64,000 nt of DNA from CAWCUK01 sp963798775. Its GTDB lineage: Bacteria; Bacteroidota; Ignavibacteria; Ignavibacteriales; Ignavibacteriaceae. The DNA lies in contig CAWCUK010000005.1 of assembly GCA_963798775.1 (NCBI GenBank), forward strand, positions 245,966 through 309,965. The letters are read 5' to 3'. A program made the translations under genes and the position numbers. The notes under the pieces are model-generated. The model worked only from the letters and a program-made list of their open reading frames with translations. It did not search any database and was not told where the DNA came from. Shown here one piece after another: positions 26,810-37,163 of this stretch (the stretch's first letter is position 1; each line of letters opens with the position of its first letter).

Positions 26810-28774
26810 ATGAATATAAAGTATCTGCCGCTCATAATTTTTTTAGTCGTCTTAAATTTATTTGCACAGAATAAAAATCCTATTTCGGCTGATTCTACCG
26901 TTATTCTAAGTGATTCGATAAATACAGCCATTAAGGATTCCGCTGCTTCAGCGGATACAAGCGCTCTTTTAAGCAAAGAAAAAAATATTGCTAAAGTTGA
27001 TACACTTATTCCTATTTATCAAACTCCGCTCAGCATACAGAGTAGTTTCGTTAGTCATCATAATTTAGTTTTTCAAGATTATCGCTACACCGGAGATTTG
27101 TTCAAGCCCGTATTATTCAGCTTCCTTAGTGATTATGGTAATTTAGGCCATCCGGATCAGCTCTTCATATATGGAGCCGGAAAAGGAAGTATCGGTTTTT
27201 TTTCAGATGGTGTTTTATATAATAACAGAACCGTTAATTATCTAGATTTAAATAATATTCAATCTGAATCAATTGACAGTATTGAGATAATCCCCTCTCC
27301 CAGAGGCTTTCTTTATGGTCCATATCCAAATGAAGTGAGTGTAAATTTTATTACAAAAGATTATATCTCCGTCGTTCCGTATTCAAGAATTAAATACTAC
27401 CAAGGACCTTTTGGCGAAGCTTTGGCCGATGTTAATTTTAATACTCTTGTAACCGACAGATTAAATTTTGCTTTTGATGTTACAAATAGAAAATTTGATC
27501 AAAGATATGTAAACAGCGGTTACGGATTATGGCAGTTTACCGGCAAATTAAAATATCTTCTTTATAGTAATGTTAACCTAGAAGGAAAATATTCGTATGA
27601 TAAGTCCGAGGTCGGTTTGAACGGCGGAGTTTATGTTGATAGTATATCATCTGCTGCGAATTTCAATAGCCTTATTTACGATGAAAGATTAGCGCCCGTT
27701 TATTCACCTAATAGAACACAGGAGATAAAGCGCCATAAATTTAATTTACGAATGCTCGGAAAGTTTCATGAAAATTTAAGTACAGATTTAAATGTTTATT
27801 ATCATTTTTATAACAATACTGTTAGAGATATTGTAGACACAACTACAACTAAAAATATTGATAAGGCTAAAGTTTTAGGCGCTTCTTTAAAACAAGATTA
27901 CGCGGTAGATATTTTTAAAGTTCAAATTCTTGCAAATTATGAATTTGATGATTTAAGCTATTATTCTTTTTATAATCAATTTTCCCACCGGGATCTACAA
28001 AATATTACTTATTTAAGCGCCGCCGCAGTAGGCTCAGCTTTTTTATTCGACAGTACTTTAGTTCCTTCTTTTTTTTATAAATATTTTCATCATAATATTT
28101 CCGGTAATAATTTATCTTTTAACACATCCCAAAATGGATTTGGGTTTGATGTATCTTTTATACCGATTCAATTGCTGCGACTGTATTTAGGCTATTCAAC
28201 ATTAGGCAGCGGTAATAGTGCGGCTAAAACTCTTGAGGCAGGAATTAATTTCCATTTTGGAAACTTTGAATTTTTGGCTAAATATTTTAAAAGAGAAAAT
28301 AGTTTTTTTCGTAATCCGAAACCAATGCTAGATTGGGGCGATGAATATGTTATTAAAAATATTTCGGGAATCGCGGCCGAATTAAATATTAATATTTGGA
28401 AATTAAATCTGTTAGGAAATGCTTCATACTATAAGAATAATAATTCTCCTTCATCTTATTTTTATGCTTTCCCGAAATATAGTTTAACAGGCGGCATTTA
28501 TTATAAAGATGTTTTATTTAATACTAATCTAAATTTAAAAACCGGTTTTGCCGTTGATTATATTGGAAGAATGGAAGTTGCAGTAAATAGTCCATTTTTA
28601 TATAATTCACCTTCTTTGCAAATTGATTTTACACTCGCCGGGGAAATACAAAAAGTCGCCATGGTTTATTTTGCTTGGGAAAATCTGCTTGATGAAAAAT
28701 ATTTTATCGTTCCGTATTATCCAATGCCCGGAAGAGGAATTCGTTTCGGAGTTGCTTGGGAATTATTTAATTAA
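26810..28774 (+). CDS. Putative TonB-dependent receptor-like outer membrane protein
   Basis: 654 residues with a signal peptide (LPLIIFLVVLNLFAQ). A plug-like segment (FSDGVLYNNRTVNYLDLNN, SIEIIPSPRGFLYGP) is followed by many amphipathic strands with aromatic ends and a final strand FGVAWELFN, as in TonB-dependent barrels. No clear TonB box or carboxypeptidase-like domain is seen and the plug is short, so it may be a degenerate receptor or a related porin. It is followed after 11 bp by a membrane glycosyltransferase. The ligand is unknown. Confidence 0.7.
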   Translation: MNIKYLPLIIFLVVLNLFAQNKNPISADSTVILSDSINTAIKDSAASADTSALLSKEKNIAKVDTLIPIYQTPLSIQSSFVSHHNLVFQDYRYTGDLFKPVLFSFLSDYGNLGHPDQLFIYGAGKGSIGFFSDGVLYNNRTVNYLDLNNIQSESIDSIEIIPSPRGFLYGPYPNEVSVNFITKDYISVVPYSRIKYYQGPFGEALADVNFNTLVTDRLNFAFDVTNRKFDQRYVNSGYGLWQFTGKLKYLLYSNVNLEGKYSYDKSEVGLNGGVYVDSISSAANFNSLIYDERLAPVYSPNRTQEIKRHKFNLRMLGKFHENLSTDLNVYYHFYNNTVRDIVDTTTTKNIDKAKVLGASLKQDYAVDIFKVQILANYEFDDLSYYSFYNQFSHRDLQNITYLSAAAVGSAFLFDSTLVPSFFYKYFHHNISGNNLSFNTSQNGFGFDVSFIPIQLLRLYLGYSTLGSGNSAAKTLEAGINFHFGNFEFLAKYFKRENSFFRNPKPMLDWGDEYVIKNISGIAAELNINIWKLNLLGNASYYKNNNSPSSYFYAFPKYSLTGGIYYKDVLFNTNLNLKTGFAVDYIGRMEVAVNSPFLYNSPSLQIDFTLAGEIQKVAMVYFAWENLLDEKYFIVPYYPMPGRGIRFGVAWELFN

Positions 28775-28785
28775 TATACGCTAAA

Positions 28786-30168
28786 TTGAAAATCAATCAT
28801 AAATTATTTTTCCGACTGTTAATTTCCTCAGCCGTTTTAATGGAATTTCTTTTTATCTTATTCATCTTCATTAACGGCAGCAATGGGAATATTCCCCTTT
28901 TTATGTTCATTTATTTCGAATCTTTTTTAATTTATTTTCTTGCTTTTTTTCTAATAAAAAAAGAAGAAAAATTTAGAATTACCAATGCTTTACCGCAAGA
29001 ACATATTCGCAAAAAGTTTGCGGGAATAAAATATTCTTCCCGATATACGATTCCACTTTTTATTGTTACAGCCGGAGTACTTTTCAGAATAACTCTATTC
29101 CCTGCAGTTCCCACTACTTCACCGGATGTTTACCGTTATGTTTGGGAAGGGAAAGTTATTTACAACGGTTTTAATCCTTATCTGCACTCACCGGATTCTC
29201 CGGAACTTGCTTTCTTGCACGATTCGGAATTTCCCGAAAAAGTTACTTTCAAAAGGATGACCGCTATTTATCCGCCGCTTTCTCAATATTCATTTTTACT
29301 TGGGTATATAATTTCCGGGGAAAAGTTATGGGGATTAAAATTAATTTATCTTCTGTGCGAAATTTTGACAATGATGTTTATCATGAAATTACTGGAGCTA
29401 AAAAAGAAGAATCTTCATTACGTTATTCTTTATGCTTGGCTTCCGTTGCCTATAATGGAGTTTTTTATAAATGTTCATTTAGACCCGCTTGGAATTACTT
29501 TTTTTATATTATTTATTTATCTGCTGGAAAAAGGAGATTATCTTAAGTCTGCGGTTCCTTTTGCGTTATCATTTTTAGCAAAATTTCAGCCTATATTTTT
29601 ATTTCCGCTGTTACTTAAAAAAATAGGTTTTAAAAAAACAATATATTTCGGGTTAATTTTTTTAGGAATTGTAATTTTATGCTATTCGCCGTTTGTATAT
29701 AAAAATTTTTCTATTCAATCTGCTTTATTTACTTATTTGGCTAAGTGGGAATTTAACGGAAGCGTATATAAAATTTTAAAAGTTATGTTTGGAAATAACG
29801 CTCAAATAGCTCATCAAGCTGTAGGAATTCTGCTTCCCGTTTCCATTTTAATTATTTCTTTCAAATATAAAAATTTTATTAAAGCTGTTTATGGTGTTTT
29901 TATTTGTCTTATTATTTTTAATACCACTGTTTATCCTTGGTATTTAGGCTGGATTGCGGCTGTAAATCCTTTAGTACAATTTGCTTCTTTAATGAGTTTA
30001 TTTTTTACGATTAATGCATCCAATTTTACACCGCTGGGGAGTGTTTGGCAGGAATATTACAGAGTAGCAGTTGTAGAATATGTTCCCTTTTTCATTTTGC
30101 TTGCATATGATTTATTAACTGAAAAATACGGCAAAGGTTGGATCAAGTTTGAAAAACCATACAAGTAA
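28786..30168 (+). CDS. Polytopic membrane glycosyltransferase (GT87/mannosyltransferase-like)
   Basis: 460 residues with about ten helices. The periplasm-side loop after the third helix carries TTSPDVYRYVWEGKVIYNGFNPY and RMTAIYPPLSQ, the acidic-loop pattern of GT-C enzymes that use polyprenyl-phosphate sugars. The start TTG at 28786 is the first in frame after the upstream gene. The acceptor is unknown. Possible co-expression with the outer membrane barrel is suggested only by the 11 bp spacing. Confidence 0.75.
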   Translation: MKINHKLFFRLLISSAVLMEFLFILFIFINGSNGNIPLFMFIYFESFLIYFLAFFLIKKEEKFRITNALPQEHIRKKFAGIKYSSRYTIPLFIVTAGVLFRITLFPAVPTTSPDVYRYVWEGKVIYNGFNPYLHSPDSPELAFLHDSEFPEKVTFKRMTAIYPPLSQYSFLLGYIISGEKLWGLKLIYLLCEILTMMFIMKLLELKKKNLHYVILYAWLPLPIMEFFINVHLDPLGITFFILFIYLLEKGDYLKSAVPFALSFLAKFQPIFLFPLLLKKIGFKKTIYFGLIFLGIVILCYSPFVYKNFSIQSALFTYLAKWEFNGSVYKILKVMFGNNAQIAHQAVGILLPVSILIISFKYKNFIKAVYGVFICLIIFNTTVYPWYLGWIAAVNPLVQFASLMSLFFTINASNFTPLGSVWQEYYRVAVVEYVPFFILLAYDLLTEKYGKGWIKFEKPYK

Positions 30169-30171
30169 AAC

Positions 30172-32007
30172 TTAATTTTGTTCTACAAGTCCGCCTAAGT
30201 GTTTTCCAAGAAATTTTTCCATCGCCTCATAAAATTCAAATTTATTTTCCTCATTATGAAAGCCATGCCCTTCATTATCTTTTACAATATAAGGGACTTC
30301 AATACCGCGAGCTTTAAGCGCCGCGACCATTTGATCCGATTCCGATTTATGTACTCTGGGATCATTTGCGCCCTGAGCGATTAATAACGGAGATTTTATT
30401 TTATCGGCATGAAAAACCGGCGAAACTGCGGTTATTAATTCTTTATCTTTTTCAGGATCACCTACCATTTCAAAAAACATTTTTAAATAAGGTTCCCAAT
30501 ACGGCGGAATAGATTTCATTAAAGTAAAAAGATTTGAAACTCCTACATAATCAACTCCGCATGCATAAAGATCCGGAGTAAAAGCGAGTCCGGCTAAAAC
30601 AGCATAACCTCCGTACGATCCGCCGTAAATACCTACTCTTTTGGGATCGGCTATATTTTTTTGAATAAGCCAATTTACTCCGTCTGTAATATCCTGCTGC
30701 ATTTTTCTTCCCCATTCTTTAAAGCCGGCTTCCCAAAATTTTCTTCCGTATCCGGTTGAAGCTCTAAAATTAATTTGAAGTACAGCATAACCCCGGTTTG
30801 CCAAAAATTGAGCCTCCGGATTAAATCCCCATGTATCGCGCGCCCAAGGTCCACCGTGCGGAACAACAACAACCGGAAGATTTTTTGTTTCGTCAACTAA
30901 AGGCAAAGTTAAATAACCGTGAATTGTAAGGCCATCCTCAGTTTCATATTGAATAGGTTTCATGGCGGCTAATTGTTCCTCCTTTAACCAGGGAGCAACA
31001 TCCGCAAGTTTTATAAATTCTTTTGTCTTCAGATCATAAAAATAATACGCGCCGCGTGAACGGTCGCTGTAAGTTCTTGCCAATATTTTATCTTCATCTT
31101 TACTTTGATTTGTTACAACAACTTCATAGCCGGGTAATTTTTTTTCCAATTCTTGCTGAAGTTTTTCCCGTTCACCGTCATAAAATTTGTATTCACGTTT
31201 TTCGGTTATAAAAGTTACGCCTGTTATTTTTTCTCTTTTTTTGGAATATAAAATATCTGCCACGTCAACTTCGGGATGTTCATATATCAGCTCCAATTCT
31301 TTATTTGCTTCTAAATCATATTTTACAACTGCTGTCTTATCCCTATTTAAATTTGAAATCATGTATAAATATTTATTATCGTATGTAAACATTACTGGGA
31401 AAAGAGTTTCTTTAAAATTGGTAGTAATAATTAACTGAAATTCTTCATCTTCATTTTTCCTGTACAAAATTCCCGCGTTAACTCCGTCGGTTGTTGTAGC
31501 AGCTCTTAATTTGCCTTTGTGGTCTGTAAGCCAGCCGGTAATGTTGCCGGGATTTTCAGCAATCAAATTAAGTTCGCCGCTTTTAACATTTATTCTGAAA
31601 ACATCAAAAATTCTCGCATCGCGTTTATTCATGGCGATGATCATTTCTTCTTCATTTTCTTCAAGGTCATCAATAACTTGGACTCTTACTTTATCAAAAG
31701 GCGTTAAATCTTTTTGATTAGTTCCATCAATATTTACAGCGTAAAGACGAAAATTCTCATCTCCGCCTTTATCTTGAATATAGACGATTCTTTCATTGTT
31801 TTTCCAGAAATATCCCGCAATATCTCTTTCAACCGCGGCTGTAATTCTATTAGATTTCTCTTCACCTATTTTTTGAACAAATACATTTAAACGGTTTTGC
31901 CAGGGCATCATAAATGCCAAATATTTGCCGTTAGGCGAAAGTGAATAACTTGTTTTTTCGGGATTCCTGAAAAAATTTTTCAAAGGGATTAGTTGTTTGT
32001 AGGCCAA
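30172..32007 (-). CDS. S9 family serine peptidase (dipeptidyl/acylaminoacyl peptidase type)
   Basis: 611 residues: an N-terminal seven-bladed beta-propeller-like region with repeated Asp-rich turns and a C-terminal alpha/beta hydrolase. The catalytic Ser is in GIYGGSYGGYAVLAG, the Asp in AQGANDPRVHKSESDQM and the His in NEGHGFHNEENK. There is no signal peptide, so it is cytoplasmic. It cleaves short peptides after oligopeptide uptake. It converges with the membrane glycosyltransferase gene (3 bp between stops). Confidence 0.9.
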   Translation of the reverse strand: MAYKQLIPLKNFFRNPEKTSYSLSPNGKYLAFMMPWQNRLNVFVQKIGEEKSNRITAAVERDIAGYFWKNNERIVYIQDKGGDENFRLYAVNIDGTNQKDLTPFDKVRVQVIDDLEENEEEMIIAMNKRDARIFDVFRINVKSGELNLIAENPGNITGWLTDHKGKLRAATTTDGVNAGILYRKNEDEEFQLIITTNFKETLFPVMFTYDNKYLYMISNLNRDKTAVVKYDLEANKELELIYEHPEVDVADILYSKKREKITGVTFITEKREYKFYDGEREKLQQELEKKLPGYEVVVTNQSKDEDKILARTYSDRSRGAYYFYDLKTKEFIKLADVAPWLKEEQLAAMKPIQYETEDGLTIHGYLTLPLVDETKNLPVVVVPHGGPWARDTWGFNPEAQFLANRGYAVLQINFRASTGYGRKFWEAGFKEWGRKMQQDITDGVNWLIQKNIADPKRVGIYGGSYGGYAVLAGLAFTPDLYACGVDYVGVSNLFTLMKSIPPYWEPYLKMFFEMVGDPEKDKELITAVSPVFHADKIKSPLLIAQGANDPRVHKSESDQMVAALKARGIEVPYIVKDNEGHGFHNEENKFEFYEAMEKFLGKHLGGLVEQN

Positions 32008-32106
32008 TGTTATTTCTTTTTTATTTTTAACAGAATCATTTATCTAATTTAATAAATTCTGCCGCTTAATTAAAAAAGAATATTCATATTTTTTAGAAAA
32101 AATAGT

Positions 32107-32132
32107 AAGGGATGAAATTAGATACATCCCTT
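32107..32132 (-). terminator. Terminator of the LytTR/LytS operon
   Basis: Stem AAGGGATG / CATCCCTT with a 10-base loop, directly downstream of the response-regulator stop on the minus strand. Confidence 0.65.
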
Positions 32133-32138
32133 TAAGTA

Positions 32139-32858
32139 TTATAAGCTCAGCATATCTTTAAATTTTATTGCCTGTCTTCTGGAAACTTCTATTTTTATAC
32201 CGCCTTTTAATTTAACAAGTAAGCCTCCGTTTAACCATGGTTCAATATTATCAATCCATTTCAGGTTTACAATATGTTTCCTGTTTGCCCTAAAGAAACT
32301 TTTATTATCCAGTCTTTCATCAAGATAATTCAGCGTTCTTAAAATTAATGGTTTATTGTCTTCAAAATAAATTCGTACGTAATTTCCTTCCGATTCAAAT
32401 AAGCGCACTGTGGAAAGTTTAACAAACCAGCATTTTTCTCCGTCTTTAACAAAAACTTGATCTTCTTCGGTTAGTACCGGAGTTTCTGAATCATTGGCGA
32501 TGGTTTTTCTGCCTTTTTCAATTATTTTTTTTACTGTTTCCTCTAAACGTTTCGGTTCAATTGGTTTTAGAAGATAATCCATCGCGTTATATTCAAACGC
32601 TTTTAAGGCGTATTCATCGTAGGCGGTTGTAAAAATAACAGCCGGAACGCTATCAAGTTCTTCAAGAAGTTCAAAGCCGTTTTTACCGGGCATTTGAATA
32701 TCAAGGAAAATTAAATCGGGATTTAGTTCTGAAATTTTATTTTCCGCATCTTCCGCATTTACCGCTTCGCCCACTATCTCAATTTCTTTATACGGAGTTA
32801 AAAGTCGGCGAAGTTCTACTCGGGCTAATCTTTCATCATCAATAATTAAAGCTTTCAT
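32139..32858 (-). CDS. LytTR-family response regulator
   Basis: 239 residues. The receiver domain has the acidic pocket (IIDDER), phospho-acceptor D53 in FLDIQMPGKNGFE, Thr in VIFTTAYDEYALKAFE and Lys in YLLKPI. The C-terminal LytTR DNA-binding domain (about 130-239) includes RLFESEGNYVRIYF and FFRANRKHIVNL. It is translationally coupled to the upstream histidine kinase: the genes overlap by 20 bp. Regulated genes are not known. Confidence 0.92.
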   Translation of the reverse strand: MKALIIDDERLARVELRRLLTPYKEIEIVGEAVNAEDAENKISELNPDLIFLDIQMPGKNGFELLEELDSVPAVIFTTAYDEYALKAFEYNAMDYLLKPIEPKRLEETVKKIIEKGRKTIANDSETPVLTEEDQVFVKDGEKCWFVKLSTVRLFESEGNYVRIYFEDNKPLILRTLNYLDERLDNKSFFRANRKHIVNLKWIDNIEPWLNGGLLVKLKGGIKIEVSRRQAIKFKDMLSL

Positions 32859-33987
32859 TTTTTATGCCTCCGGTTGGAATTACTACTTCTGTTATTACTT
32901 CATTTTCAGAAAAATTCTTAATTAAAAAGAATGCTTTTTCACCGTAAAGCAAACTTAATCTGTGTTTTGTATTGCTGATTCCGAAACCTTTTGAATTTTT
33001 CAAATCTTCGGGACTTACTTGTCCGCTGTTTTTAATTTCTATTTTTAATTTTGAATCTTCTATTCGCGAGGAAATATTTATAAAACCTCCTTCGGTTCTT
33101 TTTGAAATTCCGTGCTTTATTCCGTTTTCAACTAAAGTCTGAATCATCATGGGCGGAATTTCTATTCTTTCGGATTTCGGTTCAATTTCAAAATGATATT
33201 TTAATCTCTCTTCAAATCGAATAGATTCCAATGAAAGGTAATCGGCAACGGTGCGCATTTCATCTTCAAGTGAAACCATTTCGGTACGTTCAATTTTCAA
33301 TGAATATCTTAAAATATTTGATAGTCTTGTAACAGCTTCTTTTGCCTTTTCCGGATCTTCTTCAATTAAAGCTCTTATGCTGTTTAATGCGTTAAACATA
33401 AAATGAGGATTAAGCTGCGACTTTAATGTTTTTAGCTCAAAATCTTTTACCGCCGCTTCCCAAATGTATGATTCTATTTCTACTCTTTTGTAGTTTTCAA
33501 AATAATGCACCGAAAAATAAATTAATGACCAAAGCAGAATTACGCTGCTGATATTAAAAGAACCTAATAAAACATTTACAATTTTAAATTTTTCGGGCTG
33601 GAAAACACCGGTTAAAACGCCAGTTCCCCAAAAAAGGAAGAACATTGTTATTCCGATAATTACACTTGATAGAAGTACTCTGGGAGTAATTTTTTTTAAA
33701 GGAAGTATATCCCAATTCCATTTTTTTATAAGTTTTCTTAGAATATGTGTAAATAATATTCCGAGTAAGGAAAGATATCCTGAAAGTAGAATTCTTCCCC
33801 ACGCGAATTTATCAAATGAAATTACGATAATTATATTTACCAGCGCGAATAACATCCAGCCGGAAAGCTGACTAATCCAATATATTTTATTTCTGGCCGT
33901 TTTAGTCATTAATTCATGCTTTTCGGTTTTACGTTTTTCGTTAACATGAAATTCTAAATTATTTTGCGGAATTTTATTAAATAACAT
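32839..33987 (-). CDS. LytS-type sensor histidine kinase
   Basis: 382 residues. Four transmembrane helices (about 36-165) with no large sensor domain are followed by a His_kinase domain with the phospho-accepting H195 in LKSQLNPHFMFNALNSI and an ATPase domain with MMIQTLVENGIKHGI and GFGISNTKHRLSLLYG. It pairs with the overlapping LytTR regulator. An internal ATG at residue 27 (MTKTARNKIYW) is an alternative start, since the first 26 residues are polar and unlike the family. Confidence 0.9.
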   Translation of the reverse strand: MLFNKIPQNNLEFHVNEKRKTEKHELMTKTARNKIYWISQLSGWMLFALVNIIIVISFDKFAWGRILLSGYLSLLGILFTHILRKLIKKWNWDILPLKKITPRVLLSSVIIGITMFFLFWGTGVLTGVFQPEKFKIVNVLLGSFNISSVILLWSLIYFSVHYFENYKRVEIESYIWEAAVKDFELKTLKSQLNPHFMFNALNSIRALIEEDPEKAKEAVTRLSNILRYSLKIERTEMVSLEDEMRTVADYLSLESIRFEERLKYHFEIEPKSERIEIPPMMIQTLVENGIKHGISKRTEGGFINISSRIEDSKLKIEIKNSGQVSPEDLKNSKGFGISNTKHRLSLLYGEKAFFLIKNFSENEVITEVVIPTGGIKNESFNY

Positions 33988-34163
33988 TAAATATAATCGT
34001 CTATTAATTAAAAGGAAAATATATCATCGCCGGAAGTCTTAAAAACTTATAGTTTATAACAAAAATTAAGCGCAATATGGCTTACTCAATTAATATTTTT
34101 TATTAAAGGTTAAATAAAATGATAAGTGGAAAGAGATGTGATATTTTGGGAATAAAAAAAATT

Positions 34164-34194
34164 GGATGAACCCTTAATAAAAAAGAGTTCATCC
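34164..34194 (-). terminator. Terminator downstream of rseP
   Basis: Stem GGATGAAC / GTTCATCC read on the minus strand, 12 bp past the rseP stop. Confidence 0.65.
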
Positions 34195-34205
34195 TTAAAA
34201 AGGTT

Positions 34206-35564
34206 TTATAAATTCATGATATCATTATAAACAATAAACGCCATTAAAAGCAGCAGCATCACAAAGCCTACATTTTGAATAGCGATTTTAACTTTAACCG
34301 GAATTTCTTTTCTGGTAATTCCTTCAATTAAAATAATTACTAAATGGCCGCCGTCTAAAACCGGGAAAGGCAGAATATTTATAATTGCCAGGCTTATACT
34401 TAACAGCGCGAGAAAATATAAGAAACTTAAAATTCCGTTATCTGCCGATTTAGCGGCTATTTGAGCAATTTTTACAGGCCCGCCGAAAGCTTTACCGAAA
34501 GCAATATCTCCGGAGAAAACCTTGCCTACCATATTAAAAGTTAAATCTGTAATATTTACAATATCAATCCAGCCGTAATAAAATGATCCGAAGAAACTAT
34601 AAGTTTTATATTCAATTTTACCTGTAAACGCGTCTCGTATTCCAACCCCTATTTTCCCGTCATCTCCCGGTGTAACCGCTAAATTAATAGTGTCTTTATC
34701 GCGCAAAACTTCTAAAGGAATGTATTTCCGGCATTGCTTTTTATAATATCAGTTGCCTGAGCAGCACTGGTCAATTCTTTATTATCCAATTTCAAAAAGA
34801 AATCACCGGTTTTTATTCCGGCTTTTTCGGCGGGAGAATTCGAAAGTACTTCCCCAATTAAAGGTTTTACACCTTTTGGAATTAAAAATAAACCTTTGCT
34901 TTCATCCTCCGGGATTTTAGTGCGGGGAATGTATAAACTTCTTTCAGAACCGTTCCTTAAAACATTTACTTTTAAATTTTCGCCGAGAGTATTTACAAAA
35001 ATACTGGATTTTAATTCTTCCCAATTATCAATTTTATTATCATTTATTGCTAAAATTTTATCATGAGATTCAGATCCGGCGGAATCAGCGGCACTTTCCG
35101 GCTGAACATAACCGATAGTGGTTGTTTTATTAATTGGTTTTCCGCGGAAGAAATTTACTCCCCAGAAAATTAAAAGCGCGAGCAGCAAGATTCATTATAA
35201 CGCCGGCGGTAATAACAAAAACTTTTTGATAAACGGGTCGAGCTCTGAATTCATAAGGTTGTCGGTTCTTCATCGGCAAATTCCGTATCCAAACTTTCAT
35301 CTACCATTCCCGCAATTTTAACATATCCACCCAAAGGAAGCAGACAAAGGCGGTAATCTGTATTTCCTTGTCCGTCAAAATCTTCCGGTAAGATCTCCAA
35401 AAGTAAAGCCGGTTAATTTATTCCAGCCGAATAAGCCGTTTCCCAAACCCAATTGCAAAAACATCGGCGCTCATTCCGCTTAATTTTGCGGCGGCAAAAT
35501 GTCCGAATTCATGAACAAATACCAGAATTCCGATAGTTATCGCAAAATAAATAATATATTCCAT
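34206..35564 (-). pseudogene. rseP: Site-2 protease RseP (M50), broken by about five frame shifts
   Basis: Intramembrane zinc protease that cleaves anti-sigma factors. The start is ATG at 35562-35564, after AGGAGAG. H18-E-F-G-H22 (HEFGH) is in the first helix. Further on come PLGGYVKIAGMVDES, FVITAGVIMNL, a PDZ domain (GYVQPESAADSAG, IGEVLSNSPAEKAGIKTGD) and the second metal/active-site motif NILPFPVLDGGHL. These lie in different frames. Joins are needed at about 35422, 35383, 35260, 35189 and 34710. Repaired length is about 450 residues, normal for RseP. As the gene is usually important and every domain is well kept, base errors in the consensus are more likely than true loss. Confidence 0.85.
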
Positions 35565-35582
35565 TAACCGGTTCTCTCCTAA

Positions 35583-36727
35583 TTAAATTAATTGCATTGC
35601 AAATTCTCTTGTTGAACGATCGCATTCGATAATAGTTTCTAAATCCGGCGATTTATGATTTACCAATTTTATCTAATGATTTATTTATAATATCAGGAAT
35701 TTGTGAGAATTTAATTTTCCCTTTTAAGAATTTATCAACGGCAATTTCATTTGCCGCGTTTAAAATACAGGGAGTTGTTCCGCCGGAATCTAATGCATTC
35801 ATAGGCTAAGTTTTAAACATTCAAATCTTTCAAAATCTGGTTCAAAAAATGTTAAGGTATTTATTAAGGAAGATTTGTACGTTTAAAATTATTTTTTAAT
35901 CTGTCAGGAAATGTAAGAGCATATTGAATCGGTAGTTTCATATCCGGCAAACCAAGTTGTGCTTTTATAGATCCGTCTACAAACTGCACCATTGAGTGAA
36001 CAATTGATTGAGGATGAACTACAACATCAATTTTTTCCTTCGAAATTCCAAACAGCCATTGCGCTTCAATTACTTCCAATCCTTTATTCATCATAGAAGC
36101 AGAATCAATTGTAATTTTATTTCCCATTTTCCAATTCGGATGATTCAATGCTTCTTCAACCGTAACATTTGAAAGTGATTCTTTATCTCTATTTAAAAAT
36201 GGACCGCCGGAAGCCGTTAAAATTATTTTTTCAACTTGCTCAATTTTTTCCCCGATTAAACATTGAAAAATCGCACTATGTTCAGAATCAATAGGAAGCA
36301 GTTCGGCATTATGTTTTTTACAAAGTGATGTAACCAGTTCGCCGGCAACAACTAATGTTTCTTTATTTGCCAGGGCAATTCGTTTGCCTCTTTTTATGGC
36401 TTCAAGTGTAGGCGCCAATCCTGAAAAACCAACCATCGCGCCGACAAAAATATCATAATCCATTTCCGCGGCAATTTTTATTAATCCTTCGTCACCGGAT
36501 AAAACTTCACATTTTTTTCCTACCCTTCGCCTTAGTTCATCAGCAAGTTTTTTATCTTTTACAACAACAGTTTTCGGTTTAAATTCATCAATCTGAGGTT
36601 CGAGCAAATCGATTTTAGTATTTACGGTAAGCGCTGTAATTTCAAAATTATGCTGAAATTTACGGATAACATTAAGGGTATTTATCCCAATAGAACCTGT
36701 AGAACCTAAAATTAAAACTTTTTTCAT
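35583..36727 (-). pseudogene. dxr: 1-deoxy-D-xylulose 5-phosphate reductoisomerase, C-terminus frame-broken
   Basis: Makes MEP from DXP with NADPH, the committed step of the isoprenoid MEP pathway. Residues 1-287 read cleanly (35864-36727): NADPH-binding ILGSTGSIGINTLNVI, ALANKETLVVAGE, LLPIDSEHSAIFQ and the flexible loop HPNWKMGNKITIDSASMMNKG. The last about 95 residues are present but need four joins (about 35862, 35811, 35801 and 35663): NTLTFFEPDFERFECLKL, AYE, ALDSGGTTPCILNAANEIAV and DLETIIECDRSTREFAMQLI, with a stop at 35583-35585. Repaired length is about 381 residues, normal for Dxr. It sits 19 bp upstream of rseP, a common gene order. The breaks are probably sequence errors. Confidence 0.88.
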
Positions 36728-37163
36728 AATTTAATTTAAATGTGACCCCAAAAGTAACCAAGAATGCTTTCTTAATCAATGGAAAATGGTTTTCCGTTAA
36801 CCCATACTGTGTTTATAATTAAACAGAAGTTTTTTTTAGGAGAAATGGCTTTATGCATTTTTAGTTTTTGTATTGTTAAAACAAATTGATCAGAAAATTG
36901 TTTACCGAATAAATTTAAGATAATAAAAATATAAGGAAATTTTGGAAAATCTTTCATTAAAAATAATTTCGTCACCTAAAATTTAACTTTATTAAGAAAT
37001 CTTCTTCCAAAGGAAACATTTCTTAATCTTGTGCATCTTTAAGAATACCTAAAAAAAGAAATACTGAATACGATGAAATATTTCTAAAATATAAAAAACT
37101 GAGAACAGGATAGAAGAATTAAAGAAAGAAATATATTTCCACAACAAATAACTTATTTAATTA
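36728..37163. other. Intergenic region between divergent dxr and ECF-sigma genes
   Basis: 436 bp, strongly AT-rich. The left end holds the dxr promoter. A weak 67-residue minus-strand ORF (36772-36975) has no recognisable feature. No clear promoter was identified for the sigma gene, and no RNA gene was seen. Confidence 0.4.
36749..36779 (-). promoter_or_regulatory. Bacteroidetes-type promoter of dxr
   Basis: On the minus strand, TTG (36777-36779), a 20-bp spacer and TACTTTTG (36749-36756). This fits the TTTG-N19-21-TAnnTTTG consensus of Bacteroidetes housekeeping sigma factor. It lies 21 bp upstream of the dxr ATG. Confidence 0.5.

Noticed and set aside
36772..36975. 67-codon minus-strand ORF upstream of dxr
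   Set aside because: It overlaps the predicted dxr promoter, has no ribosome binding site and no recognisable feature.
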